Below are positions 28,885 through 37,816 of a stretch of DNA of 64,000 bases, piece after piece; position 1 is the stretch's first letter, and every line of letters begins with the position of its first letter. The position numbers and the translations under genes are program-made. This stretch comes from Pasteurella multocida subsp. multocida OH4807 (GTDB lineage Bacteria > Pseudomonadota > Gammaproteobacteria > Enterobacterales > Pasteurellaceae). The notes under the pieces were generated by a model that saw only the letters and a program-made list of their open reading frames with translations, did not search any database and had not been told where the DNA came from. The DNA is taken from positions 1,512,001 through 1,576,000 of the forward strand of contig CP004391.1 of assembly GCA_000973525.1 (NCBI GenBank), read 5' to 3'.

Positions 28885-30036
28885 GTGAAGCTCACTCTCC
28901 CTCCATTAAGTTTGTATATTCATATCCCTTGGTGCGTGCAAAAATGTCCCTATTGCGATTTTAATTCGCATGCACAAAAAGGGAAAATTCCCGAACAAGA
29001 GTATGCTAAACATTTATTGGCTGATCTAAGACAGGATTTACAGCGTTTTTCTCACAGCATAGCGGGACGTCAGCTCCACACGATTTTTATCGGTGGTGGA
29101 ACACCTAGTCTCTTTTCACCAGACACGATACACCGTTTGCTTAGTGAAATAAAACAGCTTATTCCATTTGAGCCAGGCATTGAAATTACGTTAGAGGCTA
29201 ATCCAGGAACAGTGGAAGCAGAACGTTTTCGTGGTTATGTCAACGCTGGAGTCACGCGCATTTCAATGGGGATACAAAGTTTCAATGACGATAAATTAAA
29301 ACGATTAGGACGTATTCACACTGCAGCAGAAGCGAAAAGAGCGGTCGAATTTGCACAAGTTTCAGGACTCAAAAGTTTCAATCTTGATTTAATGCACGGG
29401 TTACCTAATCAAACCCTCGAAGAAGCATTAGACGATTTAAAACAAGCTATTGCCCTGAATCCGCCACACCTTTCTTGGTACCAGCTGACAATTGAACCCA
29501 ATACACTCTTTGCATATCGCCCACCGACATTACCTGATGACGATGCACTCTGGGATATTTTTGAACAAGGTCATCAATTACTTACCCAAGCAGGTTATAA
29601 ACAGTATGAGACCTCCGCTTATGCTAAACCAGATTACCAATGCCAACATAATTTGAATTATTGGCGCTTTGGTGATTATCTCGCCATTGGCTGTGGTGCC
29701 CACGGCAAAGTCAGCAACGAATCAGGCGAGATCCTTCGTTATAGCAAAACGAAACATCCTAAAGGTTATTTGCGAGGCGAATACTTATACGAAGAAAAAC
29801 CCGTTGATGCGGCGGATCGCGCCTTTGAATTTTTTATGAATCGTTTTCGTTTGTTAGAACCTGTCCCCAAAGCCGAATTTGAACAATATACTGGACTGCA
29901 GTTCGCTGACGTTGAAAAACCACTCCAGTGGGCATTATCTAAACAATATATTGTGCAACAGGCAGAATATTGGCAAGCGACAGAACGAGGCAAACTCTTT
30001 TTAAATGAATTGTTAGAACAATTTTTACCACAATAA
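28885..30036 (+). CDS. hemW: Haem chaperone HemW (radical-SAM family)
   Basis: Related to the anaerobic coproporphyrinogen oxidase HemN but now regarded as a haem-insertion chaperone. 383 residues. The radical-SAM cluster motif is Cys17-x3-Cys21-x2-Cys24 in IPWCVQKCPYCDFNSH; HemN-specific N-terminal residues are absent. IFIGGGTPSLF is the SAM-binding glycine motif. The start is GTG directly after the preceding stop, as expected for coupled translation. In E. coli hemW follows rdgB, the same order as here apart from the YbjQ-like gene between them. Confidence 0.92.
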   Translation: MKLTLPPLSLYIHIPWCVQKCPYCDFNSHAQKGKIPEQEYAKHLLADLRQDLQRFSHSIAGRQLHTIFIGGGTPSLFSPDTIHRLLSEIKQLIPFEPGIEITLEANPGTVEAERFRGYVNAGVTRISMGIQSFNDDKLKRLGRIHTAAEAKRAVEFAQVSGLKSFNLDLMHGLPNQTLEEALDDLKQAIALNPPHLSWYQLTIEPNTLFAYRPPTLPDDDALWDIFEQGHQLLTQAGYKQYETSAYAKPDYQCQHNLNYWRFGDYLAIGCGAHGKVSNESGEILRYSKTKHPKGYLRGEYLYEEKPVDAADRAFEFFMNRFRLLEPVPKAEFEQYTGLQFADVEKPLQWALSKQYIVQQAEYWQATERGKLFLNELLEQFLPQ

Positions 30037-30085
30037 GCTTGTTAATCCACGTGAATAGGATTAAAGTATGGCGTGATTACAAGAT

Positions 30086-30101
30086 ACGCAAACGATTACG
30101 T
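30086..30101 (+). promoter_or_regulatory. Candidate PurR operator upstream of rpiA
   Basis: ACGCAAACGATTACGT satisfies every fixed position of the PurR operator pattern ANGCAANCGNTTNCNT. It lies in the hemW-rpiA gap, about 80 bp before rpiA. rpiA makes ribose-5-phosphate, the precursor of PRPP, so purine control is reasonable, but I cannot confirm that rpiA is a PurR target in this family. Confidence 0.55.
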
Positions 30102-30181
30102 AACATTTTCTTTTGATAAAGTGCCATGCTCATATTGGCAATAAAACATTATTTCTCATTAAGCGAGTAAAAGGACTAAAA

Positions 30182-30841
30182 ATGAATCAACTTGAAATGA
30201 AAAAGCAAGCGGCAAAAACAGCCTTACAATACGTTAAACCCGATACGATCGTAGGCGTAGGAAGTGGCTCGACTGTCAATTGTTTTATTGAAGCGTTAGG
30301 CTCCATGAAAGATCAAATTAAAGGCGCTGTTGCGGCTTCAAAAGCATCAGAAGAATTACTCAGAAAACAAGGTATTGAAGTATTGAGTGCAAATGATGTA
30401 TCAAGTTTGGACATTTATGTTGATGGTGCAGATGAAGTGAACCCACAAAAAATGATGATCAAGGGCGGCGGTGCGGCGCTGACTCGTGAAAAAATCATTG
30501 CAGCACTCGCGAAAAAATTTATTTGTATTATCGATGAAAGTAAACAAGTCGATATCCTAGGGGCGACTTTTCCACTCCCTGTTGAAGTCATTCCAATGGC
30601 ACGCTCACAAGTTGCTCGTAAACTTGTTGCGCTAGGCGGTTCGCCAGAATACCGTGAGGGTGTGGTCACTGATAATGGTAACGTGATTCTAGATGTCCAT
30701 AATTTTTTAATTATGAGCCCAATGGAAATCGAAAAAGAACTCAATAATGTCGCAGGAGTGGTGACAAATGGTATTTTTGCGCTTCGTCCCGCCGACCTCC
30801 TTATTGTCGGAACTCCAGACGGCGTGCAAACGATCGAATAA
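30182..30841 (+). CDS. rpiA: Ribose-5-phosphate isomerase A
   Basis: Interconverts ribulose-5-phosphate and ribose-5-phosphate in the pentose phosphate pathway. The start ATG 30182 ([12 protein letters not shown]) is chosen over an upstream ATG because AAAAGGA lies just before it and family members begin there. 219 residues with [19 protein letters not shown] and [12 protein letters not shown] (phosphate loop and catalytic Asp/Glu/Lys region). serA follows in 29 bp, the same gene order as in E. coli. Confidence 0.97.
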   Translation: MNQLEMKKQAAKTALQYVKPDTIVGVGSGSTVNCFIEALGSMKDQIKGAVAASKASEELLRKQGIEVLSANDVSSLDIYVDGADEVNPQKMMIKGGGAALTREKIIAALAKKFICIIDESKQVDILGATFPLPVEVIPMARSQVARKLVALGGSPEYREGVVTDNGNVILDVHNFLIMSPMEIEKELNNVAGVVTNGIFALRPADLLIVGTPDGVQTIE

Positions 30842-30870
30842 TAACATCAATACGAAGGAAAAAAGCAGAT

Positions 30871-32103
30871 ATGACAACCAAGGTTTCTCTTGATAAAGCG
30901 AAGATCAAATTTTTACTCTTAGAAGGTGTCCACCAAAGTGCGATTGAAGTGCTACAAGCCGCTGGCTACACGAATATTGAATACCATAAAAAAGCCCTTG
31001 ATGATGAAGAATTAAAAGAAGCCATCAAAGATGCACATTTTGTTGGGATTCGTTCTCGTACGTTCTTAACGGCTGACGTCTTAGAACACGCTCAAAAATT
31101 AATTGCTATTGGCTGTTTTTGTATTGGCACAAACCAAGTCGATCTAAATGCTGCAAAACAGCGTGGTATTCCTGTCTTCAATGCACCTTTCTCCAATACT
31201 CGTTCTGTTGCAGAATTAGTATTAGGTGAAATTTTACTCTTAATGCGTAATGTGCCACAAGCCAATGCGGAAGTGCATCGTGGTATTTGGAACAAATCTG
31301 CTGCAGGTTCACATGAAGTGCGTGGTAAAAAATTGGGCATCATTGGTTATGGTCATATCGGTTCACAATTGAGTGTAATTGCCGAGTCACTAGGTATGCA
31401 TGTGTACTTCTATGACATTGAAAACAAACTTCCACTCGGTAATGCTCAACAAGTACGTACATTAGAGGAACTGCTTTCGATGAGCGATGTGGTCTCGTTA
31501 CATGTGCCAGAAAATGCGTCGACAAAAAACTTAATGAGTGCGGAACGTCTTGCTCAATTAAAAGACAGTGCGATTTTAATTAATGCAGCACGCGGAACCG
31601 TTGTCGATATAGACGCTTTAGCTCAAGCGCTCGAATCAGGTAAAATTCGTGGTGCGGCATTCGATGTGTTCCCAGAAGAACCCGCCTCTATCCAAGAGGA
31701 GTTCGTTTCACCATTGCGTGCTTTCGATAATGTCATTTTAACCCCTCATATTGGTGGCTCGACTTCTGAAGCTCAAGAAAATATTGGCTCAGAAGTGGCA
31801 GGCAAATTTGTTAAATATTCTGATAATGGTTCAACACTTTCTGCGGTCAATTTCCCAGAAGTATCATTACCAGAACACAGTGGTACAAAACGTTTACTGC
31901 ATATTCACCACAATAAACCAGGTGTATTGAATAAAATTAACCAAGTCTTTGTAGAAGCCAATGTGAATATTGCTGCACAATATTTACAAACCGAGCCAAC
32001 TATTGGTTACGTCGTGATTGATGTTGAAACTGACAATGCGCATACTCTGCTCAATCAATTAAAAGAAATTGATGGAACCATTCGTACACGTGTGTTGTTC
32101 TAA
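30871..32103 (+). CDS. serA: D-3-phosphoglycerate dehydrogenase
   Basis: First enzyme of serine synthesis, oxidising 3-phosphoglycerate with NAD. 410 residues as in E. coli: NAD-binding GYGHIGSQLSVIAESLGM, catalytic Arg/Glu/His in NAARGTVVDIDAL, FPEEP and TPHIGGSTSEAQ, and a C-terminal ACT domain (HIHHNKPGVLNKINQVF) that binds serine for feedback inhibition. Ends with a very strong terminator. Confidence 0.97.
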   Translation: MTTKVSLDKAKIKFLLLEGVHQSAIEVLQAAGYTNIEYHKKALDDEELKEAIKDAHFVGIRSRTFLTADVLEHAQKLIAIGCFCIGTNQVDLNAAKQRGIPVFNAPFSNTRSVAELVLGEILLLMRNVPQANAEVHRGIWNKSAAGSHEVRGKKLGIIGYGHIGSQLSVIAESLGMHVYFYDIENKLPLGNAQQVRTLEELLSMSDVVSLHVPENASTKNLMSAERLAQLKDSAILINAARGTVVDIDALAQALESGKIRGAAFDVFPEEPASIQEEFVSPLRAFDNVILTPHIGGSTSEAQENIGSEVAGKFVKYSDNGSTLSAVNFPEVSLPEHSGTKRLLHIHHNKPGVLNKINQVFVEANVNIAAQYLQTEPTIGYVVIDVETDNAHTLLNQLKEIDGTIRTRVLF

Positions 32104-32122
32104 CACATAATATGAAAACAAC

Positions 32123-32162
32123 AAGTGAGGTGAAATCTCTTGAGATTTCACCTCACTTTTGC
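32123..32162 (+). terminator. Terminator of rpiA-serA
   Basis: A perfect 17-bp inverted repeat, AAGTGAGGTGAAATCTC against GAGATTTCACCTCACTT, almost without a loop, followed by TTTTGCC. The arms start with AAGTG but are not the uptake motif. Confidence 0.88.
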
Positions 32163-32194
32163 CTTTCTCTGTGTCTCAATATTGGTATTTCTTA

Positions 32195-32203
32195 TGCTAT
32201 AAT
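32195..32203 (+). promoter_or_regulatory. Extended -10 promoter of the mltG operon
   Basis: TGCTATAAT is a perfect extended -10 (TG-N-TATAAT), 43 bp before mltG. No good -35 is seen, as is common for extended -10 promoters. Confidence 0.62.
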
Positions 32204-32246
32204 CGCAACTATTTTAGTGTGACGAACGAGTGAGACACGTTTCTTA

Positions 32247-33296
32247 ATGAAAAAACTATTCGGCTTCTTCTCTTTTGTGGTGATAATCGGTATAGGTACA
32301 ATACTGTTCATCTATACTCAAATTCAACAATTCAAAACCCAGCCAATCCATGTGACCAGCAGTGACCAATTACTCACAATCCAACGGGGCACAACAGGAC
32401 AAAAACTTGCTCATCTCTTTGAACAAGAAAAATTGCTCGATAACGCAACGTTACTCCCTTATTTATTAAAACTCACGCCCGAACTGAACAAAATCAAAGC
32501 GGGAACGTATTCATTAGCGGGGATCACGACGGTTGAAAGCTTATTACAGCGATTAAATTCAAGTAAAGAAGCGCAATTTAGTATTCAATTCATTGAAGGT
32601 GATACGTTCAAAACATGGCGAAAAACACTAGAAAACGCACCGCACTTACACCAAACTTTACAACAAAAAACAGAACAAGAAATCTTCGCCTTACTGGATA
32701 TCCCTTATGTCGACCAAACACGTAGCGGAGTCTCGAAATTAGAGGGATGGTTATATCCAGATACCTATCACTACACCGCTCACTCAACGGATCTCGCTTT
32801 ATTAAAACGCGCCGTTGAACGCATGAAAAATACATTAACATCTGCTTGGCAACAACGGGATAAAGATTTGCCCTTAAACACCCCCTATGACATGCTTATT
32901 CTTGCTTCTATTGTCGAAAAAGAAAGCGCTGTCGCCGCAGAACGAGGCAAAATTGCTTCCGTTTTTATTAATCGTCTGAATAAGAAAATGCGTTTACAAA
33001 CGGATCCAACTGTGATTTACGGTATGGGAGAAAAATACAATGGTAATATTCGTAAAAAAGACCTCGAAACGATGACGCCCTATAATACCTATCTCATTGA
33101 TGGTCTTCCTCCCACACCGATCGCTATGCCAAGCGAGAGTGCCTTAATGGCAGTAGCCAAGCCAGAAAAAACGGACTTTTTATACTTTGTTGCGGATGGT
33201 TCTGGCGGACATACATTCAGTAAAACCTTAGCTGAGCATAATCGTGCTGTGCAACAATACTTACAGTGGTATCGTACTCAACAAAACGGAAAATAA
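32247..33296 (+). CDS. mltG: Endolytic murein transglycosylase MltG
   Basis: An inner-membrane lytic enzyme that cleaves nascent glycan strands and sets their length. 349 residues: a membrane helix at about 5-25, a LysM-like domain, and the YceG catalytic domain with the essential Glu in [16 protein letters not shown] followed by [20 protein letters not shown]. First gene of mltG-tmk-holB-tatD family, the same operon as yceG-tmk-holB-ycfH in E. coli. Confidence 0.95.
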   Translation: MKKLFGFFSFVVIIGIGTILFIYTQIQQFKTQPIHVTSSDQLLTIQRGTTGQKLAHLFEQEKLLDNATLLPYLLKLTPELNKIKAGTYSLAGITTVESLLQRLNSSKEAQFSIQFIEGDTFKTWRKTLENAPHLHQTLQQKTEQEIFALLDIPYVDQTRSGVSKLEGWLYPDTYHYTAHSTDLALLKRAVERMKNTLTSAWQQRDKDLPLNTPYDMLILASIVEKESAVAAERGKIASVFINRLNKKMRLQTDPTVIYGMGEKYNGNIRKKDLETMTPYNTYLIDGLPPTPIAMPSESALMAVAKPEKTDFLYFVADGSGGHTFSKTLAEHNRAVQQYLQWYRTQQNGK

Positions 33297-33297
33297 C

Positions 33298-33931
33298 ATG
33301 AAAACAGGTAAATTTATCGTCTTAGAAGGGATTGAAGGGGCTGGAAAAACCACAGCCCGTAATAGTATTGTACGTGCACTAAACGAACAGGGGATTTATG
33401 ACATTGTGTTTACACGTGAACCTGGTGGCACGCCTTTAGCGGAAAAATTACGTCAGTTAATCAAACATGAGACGGAAGAGCCCGTCACAGACAAAGCCGA
33501 ATTATTAATGCTCTATGCTGCACGTATTCAATTAGTAGAAAATGTGATCAAGCCTGCTCTTGCTGCAGGGAAATGGGTCATTGGCGATCGTCACGATATG
33601 TCCTCACAAGCCTACCAAGGTGGGGGGACGTCAATTGGATCAACGTCTGCTGACTACTCTAAAACAAACGGTATTAGGTGAGTTTGAACCCGACTTAACC
33701 CTTTATTTAGATATTGATCCTGAACTTGGGTTGCGCCGTGCCAAAGGACGTGGTGAGCTTGATCGTATAGAACAACAACATCTCGATTTTTTTCACCGTA
33801 CGCGTCAACGCTATTTAGACTTAGTACATCATAACCCTAAAGCAAAATGTATTGACGCGTCACAAAGCATGGAACAAGTAGGTTCGGCAGTACAACAGGC
33901 TGTGAAAAACTGGCTCAATACACTTAAGTAA
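33298..33931 (+). pseudogene. tmk: Thymidylate kinase with a one-base frameshift
   Basis: Phosphorylates dTMP to dTDP, an essential step for DNA synthesis. The first frame has the P-loop [21 protein letters not shown] and the [14 protein letters not shown] motif, then runs out of family at 33628 and stops at 33681. The second frame resumes with [12 protein letters not shown], the lid GRGELDRIEQQ and the normal C-terminus. A run of six G at 33622-33627 should be five; removing one gives a 210-residue enzyme. Because tmk is essential and its operon partners are intact, a sequencing error is the most likely cause, with suppressed or programmed frameshifting less likely. Confidence 0.93.
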
Positions 33932-33948
33932 TAAAGTAGAGAAATCCT

Positions 33949-34929
33949 ATGCGACACTACCCTTGGCTTGATCTTTATTACCAACAAACTCTCCACGCAT
34001 TTCAACAGCAGCGCGGTCATCATGCCTTACTGTTTAAAACAGAACCAGGACTCGGCACAACGCACTTACTTGAACAAATCGGGCACTGGCTCATGTGTCA
34101 GCAACCTCAAGCACACCAACCATGTGGTCAATGCCACAGTTGTCATTTATTTGTCGCCCATCATCACCCAGATGTGTATACCCTCGCCCCGCTTGAAAAC
34201 AAAGATATTGGTGTAGATCAAGTCCGTGAAATTAACAATAAAATTCACCAGCATGCTCAACAACATGGCAATAAAGTGGTGTATATACAAGGTGTAGAAC
34301 GTTTAACTGAAGCAGCGGCTAACGCCTTATTAAAGACATTGGAAGAACCGCGCCCTCACACGTATTTTTTATTACAGGCTGATGCCTCCTCAACAATCAT
34401 GCCAACCATTTACAGTCGATGCCAAGTGACAATTATCAAGACGCCTGACATAGCAATGGCACTTGACTGGCTACAGCAACAGTGCATGGCTGAATTAACC
34501 GAAATAGAAACTGCCCTTCGTATCAGTTACGGACGCCCACTGCTTGCCAAAATGGTACTCACTCAAGGTCTATTAGAAAACCGCCGAGACTTTTTGCGCC
34601 AATTTTGGTTATTTTATCGTAAACGTTCGCCACTTGAGCTACTTCCCCACTTTGATAAAACACTCCTTTTCCACCAACTTGATTGGCTCTTAGCGTTCTT
34701 ATCGGACGCCTTAAAAGCCAAATTACACATTCAACAAGGTTGGCTTTGCCAAGATCTCGCTGCTGGTGTCTCACAATTTAGTAGTCAGTACAGTGCACAA
34801 CAGTTATTGAAAGCAACAAAAATTATGCAAAAAGTACGCACTGATCTGACTCAAATTAACGCCGTTAATCAAGAATTAATCTTATTAGATGGCTTAACTC
34901 GATTAATTACAGAAGTATTTGAAGGATAA
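33949..34929 (+). CDS. holB: DNA polymerase III delta-prime subunit
   Basis: Part of the clamp loader that opens the beta sliding clamp. 326 residues with an AAA+ fold. The zinc-binding cluster [17 protein letters not shown] is present and the P-loop region ([14 protein letters not shown]) is degenerate, as expected for delta-prime, which does not hydrolyse [19 protein letters not shown] (sensor 1) and SRCQ with the SRC arginine finger are present. Third gene of the mltG operon, 17 bp after tmk. Confidence 0.95.
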   Translation: MRHYPWLDLYYQQTLHAFQQQRGHHALLFKTEPGLGTTHLLEQIGHWLMCQQPQAHQPCGQCHSCHLFVAHHHPDVYTLAPLENKDIGVDQVREINNKIHQHAQQHGNKVVYIQGVERLTEAAANALLKTLEEPRPHTYFLLQADASSTIMPTIYSRCQVTIIKTPDIAMALDWLQQQCMAELTEIETALRISYGRPLLAKMVLTQGLLENRRDFLRQFWLFYRKRSPLELLPHFDKTLLFHQLDWLLAFLSDALKAKLHIQQGWLCQDLAAGVSQFSSQYSAQQLLKATKIMQKVRTDLTQINAVNQELILLDGLTRLITEVFEG

Positions 34930-34936
34930 AAACAAG

Positions 34937-35719
34937 ATGTTTATTGTTGATTCACATTGCCACTTAGATGCCTTAGATTATGAAAACTTACACAACAATG
35001 TGGCAGATGTCGTCGCCAAAGCCAAAGCACGAGAAGTAAAACATCTTCTGGCTGTTGGGGTGACGTTAAGTCGTTTCGAACAAGTTTATGATACGCTGAA
35101 ACAATTTGATAATGTATCGCTTGCTTGTGGGGTACATCCACTCAATTTAGATGAAGAAACGTTTAACCGCGAACGCTTATTACATTTGGCTCAAGATGCC
35201 AAAGTGATCGCAATTGGTGAAACGGGACTAGACTATTATTACAGCGCAGAAAATAAAGCGTTACAACAGCAAGTTTTTGCTGAACAAATTCAAATTGCTA
35301 ACCAATTAAATAAGCCAGTGATTGTCCATACACGTAGTGCAAGGGAAGACACCATTGCCATTTTAACCGAACAACAGGCAGATAAGTGCGGTGGCGTACT
35401 GCATTGCTTTACTGAAAATTGGGAGATGGCAAAACAAGGCTTAGACTTAGGTTTATATATCTCGATTTCTGGCATCATCACTTTTAAAAATGCGGAAGCA
35501 TTGCGCGAAGTGGTACGTCAAGTCCCGCTTGATCGCTTATTAGTTGAAACAGACTCACCTTATTTAGCACCCGTGCCTTATCGAGGAAAACAAAACCAAC
35601 CCGCTTATGCGCGTGAGGTGTGTGAATACCTTGCCACGTTAAAAGGTGTGTCGTTTGAACAATTTGCCGAAATAACGACGCAAAACTTTGAACGTTTATT
35701 CAAAATTAATGTACAATAA
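34937..35719 (+). CDS. TatD-family metal-dependent hydrolase (YcfH type)
   Basis: A TIM-barrel deoxyribonuclease-like hydrolase with a two-metal site. The start ATG 34937 ([13 protein letters not shown]) is preceded by AAGGA. Metal ligands are visible as HCHLD near the start, the Glu in GETGLDYYY, His in VHTRSA, His in LHCFTENWE and Asp in [15 protein letters not shown]. 260 residues. Its place after holB matches E. coli ycfH rather than tatD; the tat cluster of this window (45153) has no tatD gene. Confidence 0.93.
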   Translation: MFIVDSHCHLDALDYENLHNNVADVVAKAKAREVKHLLAVGVTLSRFEQVYDTLKQFDNVSLACGVHPLNLDEETFNRERLLHLAQDAKVIAIGETGLDYYYSAENKALQQQVFAEQIQIANQLNKPVIVHTRSAREDTIAILTEQQADKCGGVLHCFTENWEMAKQGLDLGLYISISGIITFKNAEALREVVRQVPLDRLLVETDSPYLAPVPYRGKQNQPAYAREVCEYLATLKGVSFEQFAEITTQNFERLFKINVQ

Positions 35720-35746
35720 ATAGTCTAATTACTCTTTAAGGAAGGG

Positions 35747-36274
35747 ATGATGCGCAAGTTTTTTAAATTCTTTTTTCTCACGGTGATTTTCTTATTTCAT
35801 CTATTTTTAGCTGCAGCAGTAAATTTTGTGACACCAAGTTATGATGTAACAAAAGTCACTGGGGTAGAAGTTAAACGCGTGGATAAAGATGGTCCAATTA
35901 CTAAAGCTAATCCAGCAGATGGTCCAACACGCGATGTGTATTTCATTAATACACAACATCAAGATGGGAAAATCATGGTGTACCGAAATGAAGATACACG
36001 ATGGGGCTTCCCGTTCTATTTTAAATTTGGTTCAGCCAATGTGCACGCTGAAGCAGAGGCTCTCGGCAAAGAAGAAAAAACGGTTCAAATTAAATATTAC
36101 GGCTGGCGTTTAGTGATGTTTGATGAATTTCGCAATGCAGTCAGTATTAAAGCGGTCAATGAAGGGGAAACCGCAAGTCACCCCATTCTCGCTTATCTTT
36201 TATACTTTTTCTTAGTCATGACGCTTTTCTTTTCTATCCAGTTTGTACGTGGCTGGTTCGATAGCGAAAACTAA
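35747..36274 (+). CDS. DUF1523 family membrane protein
   Basis: A 175-residue protein with membrane helices at about 6-27 and 147-167 and a soluble domain between, containing YDVTKVTGVEVKRVD, TRDVYFINTQ and ETVQIKYYGWRL-like segments of DUF1523 (as KTVQIKYYGWRLVMFDEF). Unknown function. Two ATGs in tandem (35747, 35750) follow GGAAGGG; the second has slightly better spacing. 27 bp after the TatD-family gene, possibly the end of that operon. Confidence 0.85.
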   Translation: MMRKFFKFFFLTVIFLFHLFLAAAVNFVTPSYDVTKVTGVEVKRVDKDGPITKANPADGPTRDVYFINTQHQDGKIMVYRNEDTRWGFPFYFKFGSANVHAEAEALGKEEKTVQIKYYGWRLVMFDEFRNAVSIKAVNEGETASHPILAYLLYFFLVMTLFFSIQFVRGWFDSEN

Positions 36275-36279
36275 CTTCC

Positions 36280-36316
36280 GCCTTTCTTTATGCGGTTTAA
36301 TCAAGGATTAAACCGC
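36280..36316. other. Overlapping hairpins after the DUF1523 gene
   Basis: A perfect 11-bp inverted repeat GCGGTTTAATC-AAG-GATTAAACCGC (36292-36316) shares its 5' arm with a shorter hairpin CCGC...GCGG starting at 36279. The two are mutually exclusive. There is no T tract, so it is either an atypical terminator or an RNA switch-like element in front of the paeA-like gene (44 bp downstream). Confidence 0.45.
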
Positions 36317-36359
36317 CCACCCTAATGTATGTTTTAATATTCCAAATTAGAGACAAGAT

Positions 36360-37667
36360 ATGACTTTATTTGAAGCAATCTTAAGCTTAAGCGTATTGAT
36401 TATTATTAGTTCAATTATTTCTGCTGCAGAAATGTCTTTAGCGGGCGCACGCAAACTCAAATTACAAAATTTAGTTAATGAAGGGGATGAGCGTGCTGCA
36501 CTAGTTCTAGAATTACAATCGCAGCCTGGCCGTTTTATTACTGTGGTGCAAATCGGCTTAAATATGGTCGCGATCTTAGGTGGGATAATCGGTGAAAGTG
36601 CGATTCGCCCTTACTTAGAAATTGCGTTAGCAAACCATATTACAATTGAATGGCTAGATAATATCGCATCTTGGTTAGCATTTGCCTTTGTCACGTCGGC
36701 TTTTATTTTATTCGCCGATCTGGTGCCTAAACGTTTAGCGATGATCAATCCAGAAAACGTTGCACTGCGTACTGTTCACATTATGACCTTTTGTATTTTT
36801 GTCTTAAAACCGCTCGTTTGGATTTTTGATTCCATTGCAAATGGTTTTTTCAAATTATTCCGAATCTCTACGATTCGTGAAGAAAATATGACGCCTGAAG
36901 ATATTGTCGCAATTGTAGGAGCCGGTGCAGAAGCAGGTGTAGTCAATGCACAAGAACATTACCTCATTGAAAACATCTTTGATATGCAAGAAAGGACCGT
37001 GACGTCAACCATGACAACACGTGAAAATATTGTCTTTTTAGACCGCTCTTTTGATCGCCAAGCGGTATTAGATACCCTGACCAAAAACTCGCATTCCAAA
37101 TTATTAATTTGTGATAATGGCTTAGATCGTATCTTAGGTTATGTCGAATCTCACACCTTATTGACCATGTACTTGCAAATCGAAAAAGGCGTGTCGCTCA
37201 CAGATAGTCGACTCCTACGCAAAGCCTTGTTTGTACCTGATACCTTATCACTTTTTGAAGTATTAGAGCTATTTAAGTCAACAGGCGAAGACTTTGCCGT
37301 GATTGTTAATGAATATGCTCTGGTTGTAGGTATCATCACGCTAAATGATGTCATGAGTATTGTAATGGGGGAATTAGTGTCTAATGAAGAAGAACAAATT
37401 GTACGTCGCGATGAAGACTCATGGTTAATAGATGGTGCGACCCCATTAGAAGACGTAATGCGAGCTTTAAATTTAAGTGATTTCCCAGGTCAAGAAAATT
37501 ATGAAACGATCGGTGGTTTTATGATGTATATGTTACGCAAAATTCCAAAGAAAACAGATTTTGTTTTATACGACAAATACAAATTTGAAATTATTGATAC
37601 GGAAAACTTCAAAATTGATCAACTCTTGGTATCTTTACGTAAAGATATAGAGCAACAAACAACTTAA
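36360..37667 (+). CDS. paeA: DUF21/CBS/CorC transporter, YtfL (PaeA) type
   Basis: An inner-membrane protein of 435 residues with an N-terminal DUF21 membrane domain (about 1-180, four helices, FITVVQIGLNMVAILGG), two CBS domains (about 200-335) and the C-terminal CorC/HlyC domain. Segments such as GEDFAVIVNEYALVVGIITL and NYETIGGFMMYMLRKIPK closely follow E. coli YtfL, which has been renamed PaeA for its role in putrescine and cadaverine export. The older label 'hemolysin' for this family is misleading. It has its own terminator. Confidence 0.85.
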   Translation: MTLFEAILSLSVLIIISSIISAAEMSLAGARKLKLQNLVNEGDERAALVLELQSQPGRFITVVQIGLNMVAILGGIIGESAIRPYLEIALANHITIEWLDNIASWLAFAFVTSAFILFADLVPKRLAMINPENVALRTVHIMTFCIFVLKPLVWIFDSIANGFFKLFRISTIREENMTPEDIVAIVGAGAEAGVVNAQEHYLIENIFDMQERTVTSTMTTRENIVFLDRSFDRQAVLDTLTKNSHSKLLICDNGLDRILGYVESHTLLTMYLQIEKGVSLTDSRLLRKALFVPDTLSLFEVLELFKSTGEDFAVIVNEYALVVGIITLNDVMSIVMGELVSNEEEQIVRRDEDSWLIDGATPLEDVMRALNLSDFPGQENYETIGGFMMYMLRKIPKKTDFVLYDKYKFEIIDTENFKIDQLLVSLRKDIEQQTT

Positions 37668-37694
37668 GAGGGCATCTGCCCTCTTCTTTTTTCC
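37666..37694 (+). terminator. Terminator of the paeA-like gene
   Basis: AAGAGGGCA / TGCCCTCTT with a two-base tip, followed by CTTTTTTCC; it overlaps the stop codon. Confidence 0.85.
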
Positions 37695-37816
37695 TTCCTC
37701 AACTCGATAAAACTTACAGACAAAAGCCATGAAAAAACAGATAATACGACACCATTCTTTCGACATACGGTCTAATGAATGAATTTATCTTTATATTTAC
37801 AAGTAGGCGAAGCGTT

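Noticed and set aside
33298..33931. Programmed ribosomal frameshift in tmk
   Set aside because: No slippery heptamer with downstream structure was evident and the family is not known to use frameshifting; a one-base error is simpler.
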